From: an uncultured Lachnospiraceae bacterium
GTDB lineage: Bacteria > Bacillota > Clostridia > Lachnospirales > Lachnospiraceae
Assembly (NCBI GenBank): GCA_937915975.1
Contig: CALGGL010000273.1
Coordinates: forward strand, 1 to 7,119
Length of the DNA: 7,119 nt
Reading direction: 5' to 3'
Shown here piece after piece: positions 1-6,603 of this stretch. Position 1 is the stretch's first letter; each line of letters starts with the position of its first letter. The notes under the pieces are model-generated. The model was not told the DNA's origin. It did no database searches and saw only the letters and a program-made list of their open reading frames with translations. A program made the position numbers and the translations under genes.

Positions 1-3
1 ATC

Positions 4-37
4 GTGACTGGAGTTCAGACGTGTGCTCTTCCGATCT
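4..37 (+). other. Illumina TruSeq read-2 adapter remnant (technical sequence)
   Basis: These 34 bases match, as I recall it, the TruSeq read-2/index adapter: they start GTGACTGGAGTTCAGACG and end GCTCTTCCGATCT. The preceding three bases (ATC) would be the tail of the sample index. This is untrimmed library sequence at a contig end, not biology. It creates a false in-frame TGA at 37-39, made of the last adapter base and two genomic bases. Genomic sequence therefore begins at 38. Confidence 0.97.
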
Positions 38-1284
38 GAAATTATGATTCAACTGAAAATATTTGGGAAAAATTAGACAAAGATTTACAAAAGGGAGAAA
101 CTTCTTTATCTTATTCACCCGATAAAAAGACCGCTGCCTATGAATATGCCGTATGCTATAAAAAAACAGCGGACACCATATCACTTCCCGAATCATTTAT
201 TACATTCACAGATCCTGGTTCCAGCATGAATTTGGCAGCAAAAGAAACATCTGGTCAGCATTACAATTATACAAACAAGTTACCCGAAAAATTAAACAAA
301 GGGTATTTACTTGCAACAACTTTTTCTGCACGATATGGCGGAAAACAAACTTCGGACGGAAAATCATACGAGCAAGACGAACGCTTCTATTCTGAATTCG
401 TAAATTGGAAGGAATGGGACTACTCAGAACGCTCAATAGGACCGTCAGCCGCATACATATCAATAAAGAATTACAATCTCTCTAACTCTTGGATAAAAAT
501 TGCAACGTTGGATGAAAACCTGCACTTTGCAAGCGCAGAAAGTTTAACGAATACAAGCATTTGGAACTCTGGAGACGAAGCAATATATCTAGCGCCAGAA
601 ACGGTGGCAAACACAAGCTCACTTCTAACAGAGGGCGTAATGCAAGTATTAAGAGATGCAAAACACTATTACTCTATAACTCTTGATTCTGTAACAATTG
701 GAGATGATGATTCTGTTTATGCCTACAGACAGATAAGCACCACGGAATTAATTCGCTCTGCAATGATTCAAATGAACGATGTTATGTACAGAGTTGGAAA
801 ACTCGATTTTGAAAATAAATCCGGCAGTGGTTCAATTCATGATGTAGCCGCCGATGAAGACAGAGACTTTGGTTCATACGCATTTGCACATCAGTCGACC
901 ATAAATATGGGTAAAGAATACAAATATTCGATAACGAATTACAGTTCTGATATGTCTTCACCAAGTAATTCGGCTGTCTCCTCAGTACAAATCTCTGTTC
1001 CAGAATCCTCTACATACAGAGACCATTTGGGTACAGGTGGTTATCCGAAATCATTTAATTCAACAACAATAACAGTTCGACCAAATGATTCTGAAAACAA
1101 ACTTGAAACATATTCCGGAACAATAACACTTTCAATCTCAAGCTATAAATCTGCAAGCCTTTCTTGTAACGGAACTTCAATCTCGATAAGTGATTCTACA
1201 ACACGAAGAAATTGGATTCCATTTAAATTAGATGATGATGATGACTGGTATCACGAGAATTCCTCTTACAAGTGGTGGAACTAA
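38..1284 (+). CDS. Hypothetical Ser/Asn/Asp-rich protein, 5'-truncated
   Basis: The frame is open from base 40 to the TAA at 1282-1284, giving 414 visible residues. The start is missing because the contig begins inside the gene; the ATG at 226 is only an internal methionine, since the frame before it reads as ordinary protein. I do not recognise a family. The visible protein has no membrane segment. It is rich in Ser, Thr, Asn, Tyr and Asp. Near 900-990 a stretch reading YKYSITNYSSDMSSPSNS looks like the last strands of an Fn3-like beta-sandwich. The C-terminus is a Ser/Thr-rich beta-type segment, then five Asp residues, then an aromatic tail ending KWWN. The gene lies 17 bases before a lipoprotein gene, and the stop codon overlaps that gene's ribosome binding site, so the two were probably co-transcribed. 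A secreted or surface protein is plausible by context, but the signal peptide would be in the missing part. Its AT-rich composition is unlike the next gene. Confidence 0.75.
1231..1245 (+). repeat. GAT codon run encoding five Asp residues
   Basis: Four GAT codons followed by GAC encode an Asp5 run close to the C-terminus of the truncated hypothetical protein, just before an aromatic tail (WYHENSSYKWWN). It is a short in-frame trinucleotide repeat that could vary in length without a frameshift. A cation-binding or merely low-complexity role cannot be told apart from sequence. Confidence 0.6.
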
Positions 1285-1290
1285 AAGGAG
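1283..1290 (+). promoter_or_regulatory. Ribosome binding site setting the lipoprotein start
   Basis: AAAAGGAG lies 11 bases before the ATG at 1302 and overlaps the stop codon of the upstream gene. It supports the start at 1302 over an in-frame ATG at 1272, which lies inside the upstream gene and would put ten polar residues ahead of the signal peptide. Confidence 0.7.
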
Positions 1291-1301
1291 AAACACGCAA
1301 A

Positions 1302-3110
1302 ATGAGACGACTGAATAGAATTACGGCGGGATTTTTTGCGGGGGCGGTGCTAGGAGGCGTGCTTACAGGATGCGCTGACTGGTTCCAGAGCAAGATTCCC
1401 ATGGACACCGAAACTGAGCCGGGAAGCTTAAGTGACTTCTTTACAAAAGAACAGAAAATCACCTCGCTGGCAACGCCTAATCAAATCTTTGTAACAAGGA
1501 ATGTGTATCCCGGTAAAATCAATGTTACGTGGACTGCTGTGGAGGGTGCAACCTCGTACCACATTCAGCGGGCGGTCATCACGCCAAACGCGGACGGAAC
1601 TTACAAGGAGCCTGAAACAAACAAGGAATTTGAGGACCTTGACTGGCAGACGCTGAACAAAAGCTTTTACCAGTCGGTATATACGGACACGATTCTTTCA
1701 AATCCTGGCGCATCAAACAAGGAATACCCCTACCACTACTACTACCGCGTCATGGCGCAAAACATAAAGAGCGGTCTGGAAAGCGATTTTACAAATCCGT
1801 ATGAAATTTGGCCAGAAACCGCCACAGAAGAAGCATACGAGACCTTCAATGCGGAACGGCAGGGCTTGGGCACTCTGTTTGCATGCCCCACGGCTCTTGA
1901 GGCAACCAAGGGCAAAAGCACCGACACGATTACGCTCAACTGGCAGGGCTGCGAGGGCGCTTCGTACTACGACATTTACCGCGACACGCGTGAAGATTTT
2001 ACCAGCGCGGCGCTGCTTGATTCCGTATACGGAACGCAGACGGAATATTCCATAAACATAATGACGACGGACCAGGGCAAGGACTTTTATTTTAAGGTTC
2101 GCGCCCGCAACGTGCAGGACAACGCTTCGGCTTCTACGGCGGTGGCAATGGGCTACGCGCTGCAGGCGGGCGCTCCGGCAACGCCGTCCAATGTTCTGGT
2201 TGTGGACGGACTTGGAACCAGCAAGGATTCCATTTCCGTTTCCTGGGAAGCTATAGAGTCCACCACGATTGCGCGCATAACATATTCCGTGTACCGCACA
2301 AGCTCCGTGGATTCCGTATACACGCTTTGCAAGAAGGACATTCCGGCAGAAACAAACAGTTTTACAGACGCAGGACTTTCAACAGGAATCTACTATTATT
2401 ACTATGTTCAGGCGGTTTCATACACCATAAAGGACGGCACAGAAACCGGAGAAACGCTTAAGAGCGCCTTTAGCGAAAGCGGCGCGGCAGCGGCAAAACC
2501 GGCGGTCGGATTCCTTTTAAGCCCGCCAGAAAGCCTTGAGGCACTCGACGCAGACACCGCAGACAAAATCCGGCTTATATGGACGCCGGCAATAGGCTCG
2601 GCAATAAGCACGGACGTCTCTGAAAAGCTGGAGGACAGCGCCTTTACCTACAACATCTATAAGAGCGCCGCGCAGGAAGGGCCGTTTGAGCTGCTTATGC
2701 AAAGCGTAGCCGGCACGGCATACGAAGGCGGCTACCTAAGTCAGGATGTAGAAAAAAGCAATTTCTATAAGATTTCTACCTTGAATGCGCAAGGAACAGA
2801 AAGCGTGTACAGCATTACCGCAGCGCCTGTTCCGGAAGCGCCTCAGAGCGTAACTGCCAGCAAGACGGCAAATCTTGCCGCGCAGTACGCAAGCCAGGCA
2901 GACTGGGAAGCCTCTTGCAACGGAAACGAGGTGTACCCGGTTTACATTACGTGGAAGGCTCCAAGCAGCGAGCCAAAGCCAGAAGGCTACAACATCTACC
3001 GCTCTACAAAGCCGGATTCCGCGTTCCGCAAGCTGAACGACGCGCACAGTCGGATCGTCTGGCAGCGCATAGACGCGCTTCTGTCCGACCTTGATCCAAA
3101 AGCGATTTAG
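1302..3110 (+). CDS. Multi-domain fibronectin type III-like lipoprotein, 3' end replaced at a chimeric junction
   Basis: The protein starts MRRLNR, followed by a hydrophobic segment and the lipobox LTGC, so it should be lipidated on Cys24 and held at the cell envelope. After a linker come Fn3-like beta-sandwich modules at about residues 57-171, 195-288, 293-394 and 407-510, and a fifth from 511. They share the usual marks: a start such as ATPSNV, an early Trp strand (INVTW, ITLNW, ISVSW, IRLIW, YITW), a YxxYR/YxIYK strand and a late aromatic strand ([18 protein letters not shown]). Module 1 carries an insertion of about 25 residues. Function is unknown; surface binding or scaffolding is inferred from the fold. 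The open frame runs to a TAG at 3108-3110 (602 codons), but Fn3 sense is lost after SAFRKLNDA, near base 3049 (about residue 583). The last 20 or so residues are therefore probably foreign, and the true C-terminus is missing. Style fits a treponemal lipoprotein. Confidence 0.85.
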   Translation: MRRLNRITAGFFAGAVLGGVLTGCADWFQSKIPMDTETEPGSLSDFFTKEQKITSLATPNQIFVTRNVYPGKINVTWTAVEGATSYHIQRAVITPNADGTYKEPETNKEFEDLDWQTLNKSFYQSVYTDTILSNPGASNKEYPYHYYYRVMAQNIKSGLESDFTNPYEIWPETATEEAYETFNAERQGLGTLFACPTALEATKGKSTDTITLNWQGCEGASYYDIYRDTREDFTSAALLDSVYGTQTEYSINIMTTDQGKDFYFKVRARNVQDNASASTAVAMGYALQAGAPATPSNVLVVDGLGTSKDSISVSWEAIESTTIARITYSVYRTSSVDSVYTLCKKDIPAETNSFTDAGLSTGIYYYYYVQAVSYTIKDGTETGETLKSAFSESGAAAAKPAVGFLLSPPESLEALDADTADKIRLIWTPAIGSAISTDVSEKLEDSAFTYNIYKSAAQEGPFELLMQSVAGTAYEGGYLSQDVEKSNFYKISTLNAQGTESVYSITAAPVPEAPQSVTASKTANLAAQYASQADWEASCNGNEVYPVYITWKAPSSEPKPEGYNIYRSTKPDSAFRKLNDAHSRIVWQRIDALLSDLDPKAI

Positions 3111-3138
3111 AACGTACTCTCGCCGCCAGCGTGGATAG
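3049..3138. other. GC-rich insert of unknown origin inside the chimeric junction
   Basis: This stretch fits neither flank. On the + strand it ends the lipoprotein frame with a non-Fn3 sequence ([20 protein letters not shown], then a stop). On the - strand, after the adapter-like bases, one frame is open and reads [20 protein letters not shown] and on, basic and aromatic, which could be a fragment of a real protein from a third source such as a phage. I cannot identify it. The left edge is uncertain by about ten bases. Confidence 0.5.
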
Positions 3139-3156
3139 CGTTTGCACATCCGATCT
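3139..3156 (+). other. Adapter-like sequence at the chimera breakpoint
   Basis: CGTTTGCACATCCGATCT matches the last 18 bases of the TruSeq read-2 adapter at 15 positions, with the final eight (TCCGATCT) exact. Read on the - strand it is AGATCGGA, the first bases of adapter read-through, placed directly after the last credible der codon. The three mismatches and the loss of similarity further left mean it may be a degraded adapter read, or an eight-base coincidence exploited by the assembler. Confidence 0.65.
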
Positions 3157-3453
3157 ATCAACAAGCCCTTGCCTTACATCTGTAATAAACACAATTACGT
3201 CTGCTGTTTCTATGGCAATTTCCGCCTGTTCTCTCATGCTTTTCAGTATGATATCATTACTTTCAGGCTCTATACCGCCTGTGTCAACTATTGTAAAATT
3301 ATAATTCAGCCAACTGACATCGGCATATATTCTGTCTCTTGTTACTCCCGGTGTATCCTGTACAATCGATATTTTATCACCCGCCAGAGCATTAAAAAGA
3401 GTTGACTTACCTACATTAGGTCTGCCAACTATGGCAACTACCGGTCTGCTCAT
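3157..3453 (-). CDS. der: Der (EngA) ribosome-assembly GTPase, N-terminal fragment
   Basis: Der is an essential double-GTPase that binds the 50S subunit during late assembly. The 99 residues here cover most of its first GTPase domain: P-loop GRPNVGKS (10-17), switch-I segment DTPGVTRDR (33-41), Walker B/G3 DTGG (57-60), then [25 protein letters not shown]. Full-length Der is about 440 residues, so the NKxD of domain 1, the whole second GTPase domain and the KH-like domain are absent. Loss is by assembly, not mutation: at the codon after Asp99 the sequence becomes adapter-like, although the frame happens to stay open down to 3004 with meaningless sequence. AGGAG seven bases before the ATG supports the start. 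It is the last visible gene of the leftward operon, 37 bases after the DUF512 gene, an association I know from Clostridia. Confidence 0.95.
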
Positions 3454-3490
3454 ATTATTTCTCCTAAATCTGTTCTTTAATATCTATTAT

Positions 3491-4822
3491 TTAATCTTGC
3501 ATAAGTTCGATTATTTTTTCAAAAAAATCCGCACCATCTGATTGTACAATAATCACCGGAACTTGTAAAGCGTTTTGAAGCTCCTTAAGGGTTACGTCAT
3601 CAAGGAAAATATCCTCATCAGCCTTAAGCGTATTTGAAGGAATAAATAATACATCACCAAGGTTTTTTCCTTTTAATTGTTCGATTATATCCTTGCCTGT
3701 CAGAAGACCGGTCACGGTTATTCTTTCTCCAAAGAAGTTATTAATAATCTTAAATGTATTTATTTCAAGTCCGGGAACTGTATTTTTTATTATCTGCATG
3801 GCATTACAAAAAATCGGATAAGCCAAAACTCCCGATATTGTTGAAATAGTGATTTTTTTGTTACCTGTATTTCTTTTATCGGCTTTATATTCTTCTGCGG
3901 AGGTATTAATCTCATCAAGAAAAAGCCGTGTCATGCCAACACCGTTTTCAAGCTGTACATAACCGTCGTAATTATCCTCATCCGGTATATCATATCCTGC
4001 ATTTATGTACCATTCATCACTTGCATGGACAAAATGATAACCGTACTTTTCCATTGCAATATTCTGATACTTATGAATTATGTCTATTACCTCTTTAGCA
4101 TCATCAGACGAAAAAGGCTCAAGCTTATGAAGTCCTTCACGAAATTTTGTTAAACCGACAGGAACTACAGACAAGCTTTGAATAACCGGAGCATATTTTA
4201 AAAGGTCACTTATGGTTTTCTCCAATTCCTCTTTGTCATTTATACCCTTACAAAGAACTATTTGCGCATTCATAGGAATTTCAGCATCATACAGCATATC
4301 CATATAGCCAAGCAGTCTTCCCGCAAATCTGTTATGAAGCATCTCACATCTAAGTTCAGGATTGGTTGTATGAACAGATATATTTATAGGAGCCAGCTTA
4401 TATTTAATTATTCTTTCTATATCTTTCTCCAAAAGATTAGTCAGGGTTACATAATTTCCCTGTAAAAATGAAAGTCTGGTATCATCATCCTTAAAATATA
4501 TGGTTTCACGCATTCCCGGAGGATTCTGATCAATAAAGCAAAAAACACATTTATTGTGACAGCTTTTATATCGGTCCATAAGAGATTCACCAAAGGAAAG
4601 ACCTAAATCCTCATCCGCATCCTTTTCAACCTCTAAAAGCCATTCCTCACCATCAGCTTTTTCAATCAGAATCTCGATATATTCATCCTCAACAAGATAA
4701 TGATAATCAAATATATCCGCTATTTCCTTGTCATTAATCGATACAAGATAATCTCCTGCTTCTATTTCAAGTTCTTCGGCAATACTATCCTTAGTAACAC
4801 TGCATATAAGATGTTTTTTCAT
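3491..4822 (-). CDS. DUF512 protein with PDZ-like and radical-SAM-like domains
   Basis: A 443-residue protein with the three-part layout of the DUF512 family. Residues 1 to about 65 form a PDZ-like domain (AGDYLVSINDKEIADIFDYH). A cysteine cluster CHNKCVFC (Cys88, Cys92, Cys95) followed by FIDQNPPGMR has the CxxxCxxC spacing of a radical-SAM 4Fe-4S site. The DUF512 region proper fills the C-terminal half (LSVVPVGLTKFREGL near the middle, then the VLAYPIF and FGERITVTGLLTG stretches). The family is conserved in Clostridia and Cyanobacteria and its reaction is unknown to me; an iron-sulfur enzyme is inferred. The usual neighbour der lies 37 bases downstream. An in-frame TTG (4837) and GTG (4834) lie upstream, but they sit within the GGTGG that precedes the ATG at 4822, so I take the ATG. 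Confidence 0.9.
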   Translation of the reverse strand: MKKHLICSVTKDSIAEELEIEAGDYLVSINDKEIADIFDYHYLVEDEYIEILIEKADGEEWLLEVEKDADEDLGLSFGESLMDRYKSCHNKCVFCFIDQNPPGMRETIYFKDDDTRLSFLQGNYVTLTNLLEKDIERIIKYKLAPINISVHTTNPELRCEMLHNRFAGRLLGYMDMLYDAEIPMNAQIVLCKGINDKEELEKTISDLLKYAPVIQSLSVVPVGLTKFREGLHKLEPFSSDDAKEVIDIIHKYQNIAMEKYGYHFVHASDEWYINAGYDIPDEDNYDGYVQLENGVGMTRLFLDEINTSAEEYKADKRNTGNKKITISTISGVLAYPIFCNAMQIIKNTVPGLEINTFKIINNFFGERITVTGLLTGKDIIEQLKGKNLGDVLFIPSNTLKADEDIFLDDVTLKELQNALQVPVIIVQSDGADFFEKIIELMQD

Positions 4823-4830
4823 TTTAAAGT

Positions 4831-4835
4831 CCACC
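4831..4835 (-). promoter_or_regulatory. Weak ribosome binding site deciding the DUF512 start
   Basis: GGTGG on the - strand lies eight bases before the ATG at 4822. The longer frames starting at TTG 4837 or GTG 4834 would start inside this site and have no evident Shine-Dalgarno of their own, so the shorter start is preferred. Confidence 0.5.
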
Positions 4836-4858
4836 AAATCATCTTAATTATTAAAAAA

Positions 4859-5782
4859 TTATATTTCTTTAAGCATCATAACCGCGGCAAGGTTACCACG
4901 CATTCCACGGCTTGCCCTGTGTGAATAAAGAATATTTTTATTACAGCTTGTACAAAGATCAGGCATGGCAATGTTTTCAGGTAAAATACCGGCATTTAAC
5001 AGATTGATTCTGCAAGCCAAATGAAGATCCAACTGATATTTTCCTTCACCCTTATCATCTGCTATCTTTTCAATTTCTTTATCTGAAAAGCATTCCTTAA
5101 TCCTGTCCATCACAATATCATCAACCTCATAGCATTTACGACATATGGACGGACCGATAGCACAAACAATATCCGATTCGGATGAACCATATTCCTCTTT
5201 CATGGTTTGTACCATCTTTTTTGCTATATTCTTTACGGTTCCTTTCCATCCCGAATGTGCAAGCCCGATAATCTTTTTTTCCTTATCATAAAAATAAATC
5301 GGTACGCAATCGGCATAAAAGGTCATAATGGGAATATCGGGAAGATTGGTCAAAAGTCCGTCGGTTTCTTTTATATCACTCTCTTTAACAATTCCCTTAC
5401 CCGCATCATCTTCACTTTTTATCACACGAATATTGGTATTGTGAACCTGATCGGAAAATACCAGTCTTTTATAATCATAACCACAGGAAGCAGCAAAACG
5501 TTTATGGTTTTCCATCACATTTTCTTCCTCGTCACCACGCGAAAAGCTTAAATTCAGGCTTGAAAGATGTGCCTTACTTACTCCTCCGAGTCTTGTTGAA
5601 AAGCCGGTTATCAGATTATCATAATCATCAAATATTTTATATTTTATAACCGGAACATCCTTATAATCAAAATATGTGGTTCTGTTCTCAAAGCTATACG
5701 GTTCTATATACCTTTGAAGATGCTCATTTCTTCTAAGCATAAAGGTTGCATCAGTTTTTAAATCAAATCTTTTTCTCTCCAT
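4859..5782 (-). CDS. pgeF: PgeF/YfiH family protein (peptidoglycan editing factor, multicopper-oxidase-like fold)
   Basis: A 307-residue member of the YfiH/DUF152 (Cu-oxidase_4) family. In Escherichia coli YfiH (PgeF) prevents misincorporation into the peptidoglycan stem peptide; other members, including human LACC1/FAMIN, act on purine nucleosides. The zinc-binding His-Cys-His set is present: QVH (His114), ADCVPI (Cys159) and HSGWKGT (His176). Other family marks are FSTRLGGVS (61-69), IGPSICRKCYEV, DLCTSC and the C-terminal SHRASRGMRGNLAAV. Family members are often near 250 residues; the extra length is an N-terminal extension of about 40-45 residues before the core strand VIKYKIF. GGGAGG four bases before the ATG supports this start, and the site begins just after the yraN stop, so translation is probably coupled. 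Catalytic residues look intact. Substrate cannot be read from sequence. Confidence 0.93.
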   Translation of the reverse strand: MERKRFDLKTDATFMLRRNEHLQRYIEPYSFENRTTYFDYKDVPVIKYKIFDDYDNLITGFSTRLGGVSKAHLSSLNLSFSRGDEEENVMENHKRFAASCGYDYKRLVFSDQVHNTNIRVIKSEDDAGKGIVKESDIKETDGLLTNLPDIPIMTFYADCVPIYFYDKEKKIIGLAHSGWKGTVKNIAKKMVQTMKEEYGSSESDIVCAIGPSICRKCYEVDDIVMDRIKECFSDKEIEKIADDKGEGKYQLDLHLACRINLLNAGILPENIAMPDLCTSCNKNILYSHRASRGMRGNLAAVMMLKEI

Positions 5783-5794
5783 ATATCCTCCCTT

Positions 5795-6175
5795 TTATCT
5801 GTATCCGAATCCGGTATAAGAAAATGCATTTTTAATATGGGTGATTTTATCATCACATATTCCCACCGCATCAAACCTTATCGGAGTTACATCTAAAGAC
5901 AGCTTTTTCATACAAAGGTATGAAAGCGCTCCCATACTGATTCTTCTTTGCTTATTGTAATTTACGGCTTCCAAGGGACTTCCGAAGCTTTGGCTTTTTC
6001 TGTATTTAACCTCAACAAAAACCAGTGTATTACCGTCTCTGGCAATTATATCAATTTCTTCATATCTGGTCCTGAAATTTGTCTCAAGTATATCATAACC
6101 TAAGTCTTTTAAGTAATCAACTGTCAGCTTTTCCTTGTCGAATCCAAGCCTGCGTTTATTAACTTTCCCATACAT
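5795..6175 (-). CDS. yraN: YraN family (UPF0102) endonuclease-like protein
   Basis: A 126-residue protein of normal family length with the restriction-endonuclease-like core: YLKDLGYDILETNFRTRYEEIDIIARDGNTLVFVEVKYR. The Asp of EEID and the Glu-x-Lys of FVEVKYR occupy the places of a D-ExK metal-binding nuclease site. The usual Gly-Glu-Ile-Asp motif here reads Glu-Glu-Ile-Asp. The conserved C-terminal pattern (VNYNKQRRI, then IRFDAVGI) is also present. The biological role is not established; nuclease activity is inferred from the fold. A TTG at 6181 is in frame, but AGGGTGA ending six bases before the ATG at 6175 favours the ATG. The stop is 12 bases before pgeF and 56 bases separate it from the gene upstream, consistent with one transcript. 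Confidence 0.92.
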   Translation of the reverse strand: MYGKVNKRRLGFDKEKLTVDYLKDLGYDILETNFRTRYEEIDIIARDGNTLVFVEVKYRKSQSFGSPLEAVNYNKQRRISMGALSYLCMKKLSLDVTPIRFDAVGICDDKITHIKNAFSYTGFGYR

Positions 6176-6181
6176 AATCAA

Positions 6182-6188
6182 TCACCCT
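6182..6188 (-). promoter_or_regulatory. Ribosome binding site deciding the yraN start
   Basis: AGGGTGA on the - strand, continuing as T, matches the anti-Shine-Dalgarno extension GGTGAT and lies six bases from the ATG at 6175. It directly abuts the alternative TTG at 6181, which is too close to be used. Confidence 0.55.
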
Positions 6189-6231
6189 GACTATTAAAAT
6201 CAAAATATTATAATTAATCATATAACCGAAG

Positions 6232-6549
6232 CTACATATTAAGCTTAGCCTTAATCTTATCCATCTTATCAACATATACAAGAATTTCCGCAACAACGCC
6301 ATACAATTCCGGAGGTATGCAGTCTCCGATATCAAGGTTAAGCAGGGTTTCCGCAAGGTTTGTATCCTTATAAAGAGGTACATCACTTTGCTTTGCAGTC
6401 TCTATTATTTTTTCGGCAATAAGGCCTTTACCGGATGCGACAACCTGTGGCGCCTGACTACCCGGCTCATACATAAGCGCTACAGCTTTTTTCTTAGGCT
6501 CCTGACCTTTATTTTTATTGTTGCTTTTATTATTAAATCCGTATTCCAT
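6232..6549 (-). CDS. FlhB-like cytoplasmic-domain protein (EscU/YscU/HrcU export-switch family, YlqH type)
   Basis: A 105-residue soluble protein matching only the C-terminal cytoplasmic part of FlhB, the specificity switch of the flagellar type III exporter. Matching segments are KKKAVALMYEPG (19-30), APQVVASGKGLIAEKI (33-48), VPLYKDTNLAETLL (57-70) and IGDCIPPELYGVVAEILVYV (74-93). The four transmembrane helices are absent, and so is the autocleavage motif NPTH: the chain begins with a polar Asn/Lys-rich stretch and enters the first strand at AVAL. This corresponds to the small paralogue known in Bacillus as YlqH, not to truncated FlhB; the function of this type is unclear. AAGGTGA five bases before the ATG supports this start over the upstream in-frame GTG at 6558, which lies within that site. 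It sits directly after a FliK-like gene, FliK being FlhB's classical partner. Confidence 0.9.
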   Translation of the reverse strand: MEYGFNNKSNNKNKGQEPKKKAVALMYEPGSQAPQVVASGKGLIAEKIIETAKQSDVPLYKDTNLAETLLNLDIGDCIPPELYGVVAEILVYVDKMDKIKAKLNM

Positions 6550-6554
6550 ATCTA

Positions 6555-6561
6555 TCACCTT
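6555..6561 (-). promoter_or_regulatory. Ribosome binding site deciding the FlhB-like start
   Basis: AAGGTGA on the - strand, followed by T, is a strong Shine-Dalgarno match five bases from the ATG at 6549. The alternative GTG start at 6558 is part of this element. Confidence 0.6.
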
Positions 6562-6603
6562 TTAATCAAACATAAGCTAAAAATCTTGCCATAACGAGAA
6601 AAT

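Noticed and set aside
1231..1245. GAT run as a phase-variation tract
   Set aside because: The unit is a codon, so length change would not shift the frame, and four perfect copies are few for slippage-driven variation.
226..1284. Start of the first gene at the ATG at 226
   Set aside because: The same frame is open and protein-like back to base 40, with no ribosome binding site before 226, so the gene is truncated by the contig end.
1272..1301. Longer lipoprotein start at the ATG at 1272
   Set aside because: It overlaps the upstream gene, lacks its own ribosome binding site and would put polar residues before a textbook lipoprotein signal peptide that begins at 1302.
3004..3156. Apparent 50-residue C-terminal extension of the Der fragment
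   Set aside because: The frame stays open by chance through adapter-like and foreign sequence. It has no Der homology, where an NKxD-bearing segment would be expected.
2736..3164. 142-codon open frame on the - strand across the junction
   Set aside because: Most of it lies antisense to the Fn3 lipoprotein gene and reads as low-sense Arg/Cys-rich sequence. Only the first 40 or so codons, in the unidentified insert, could be real coding sequence.
3142..3405. Open frame on the + strand antisense to der
   Set aside because: It is the complement of highly conserved GTPase motifs and begins within the adapter-like junction, so it is a shadow.
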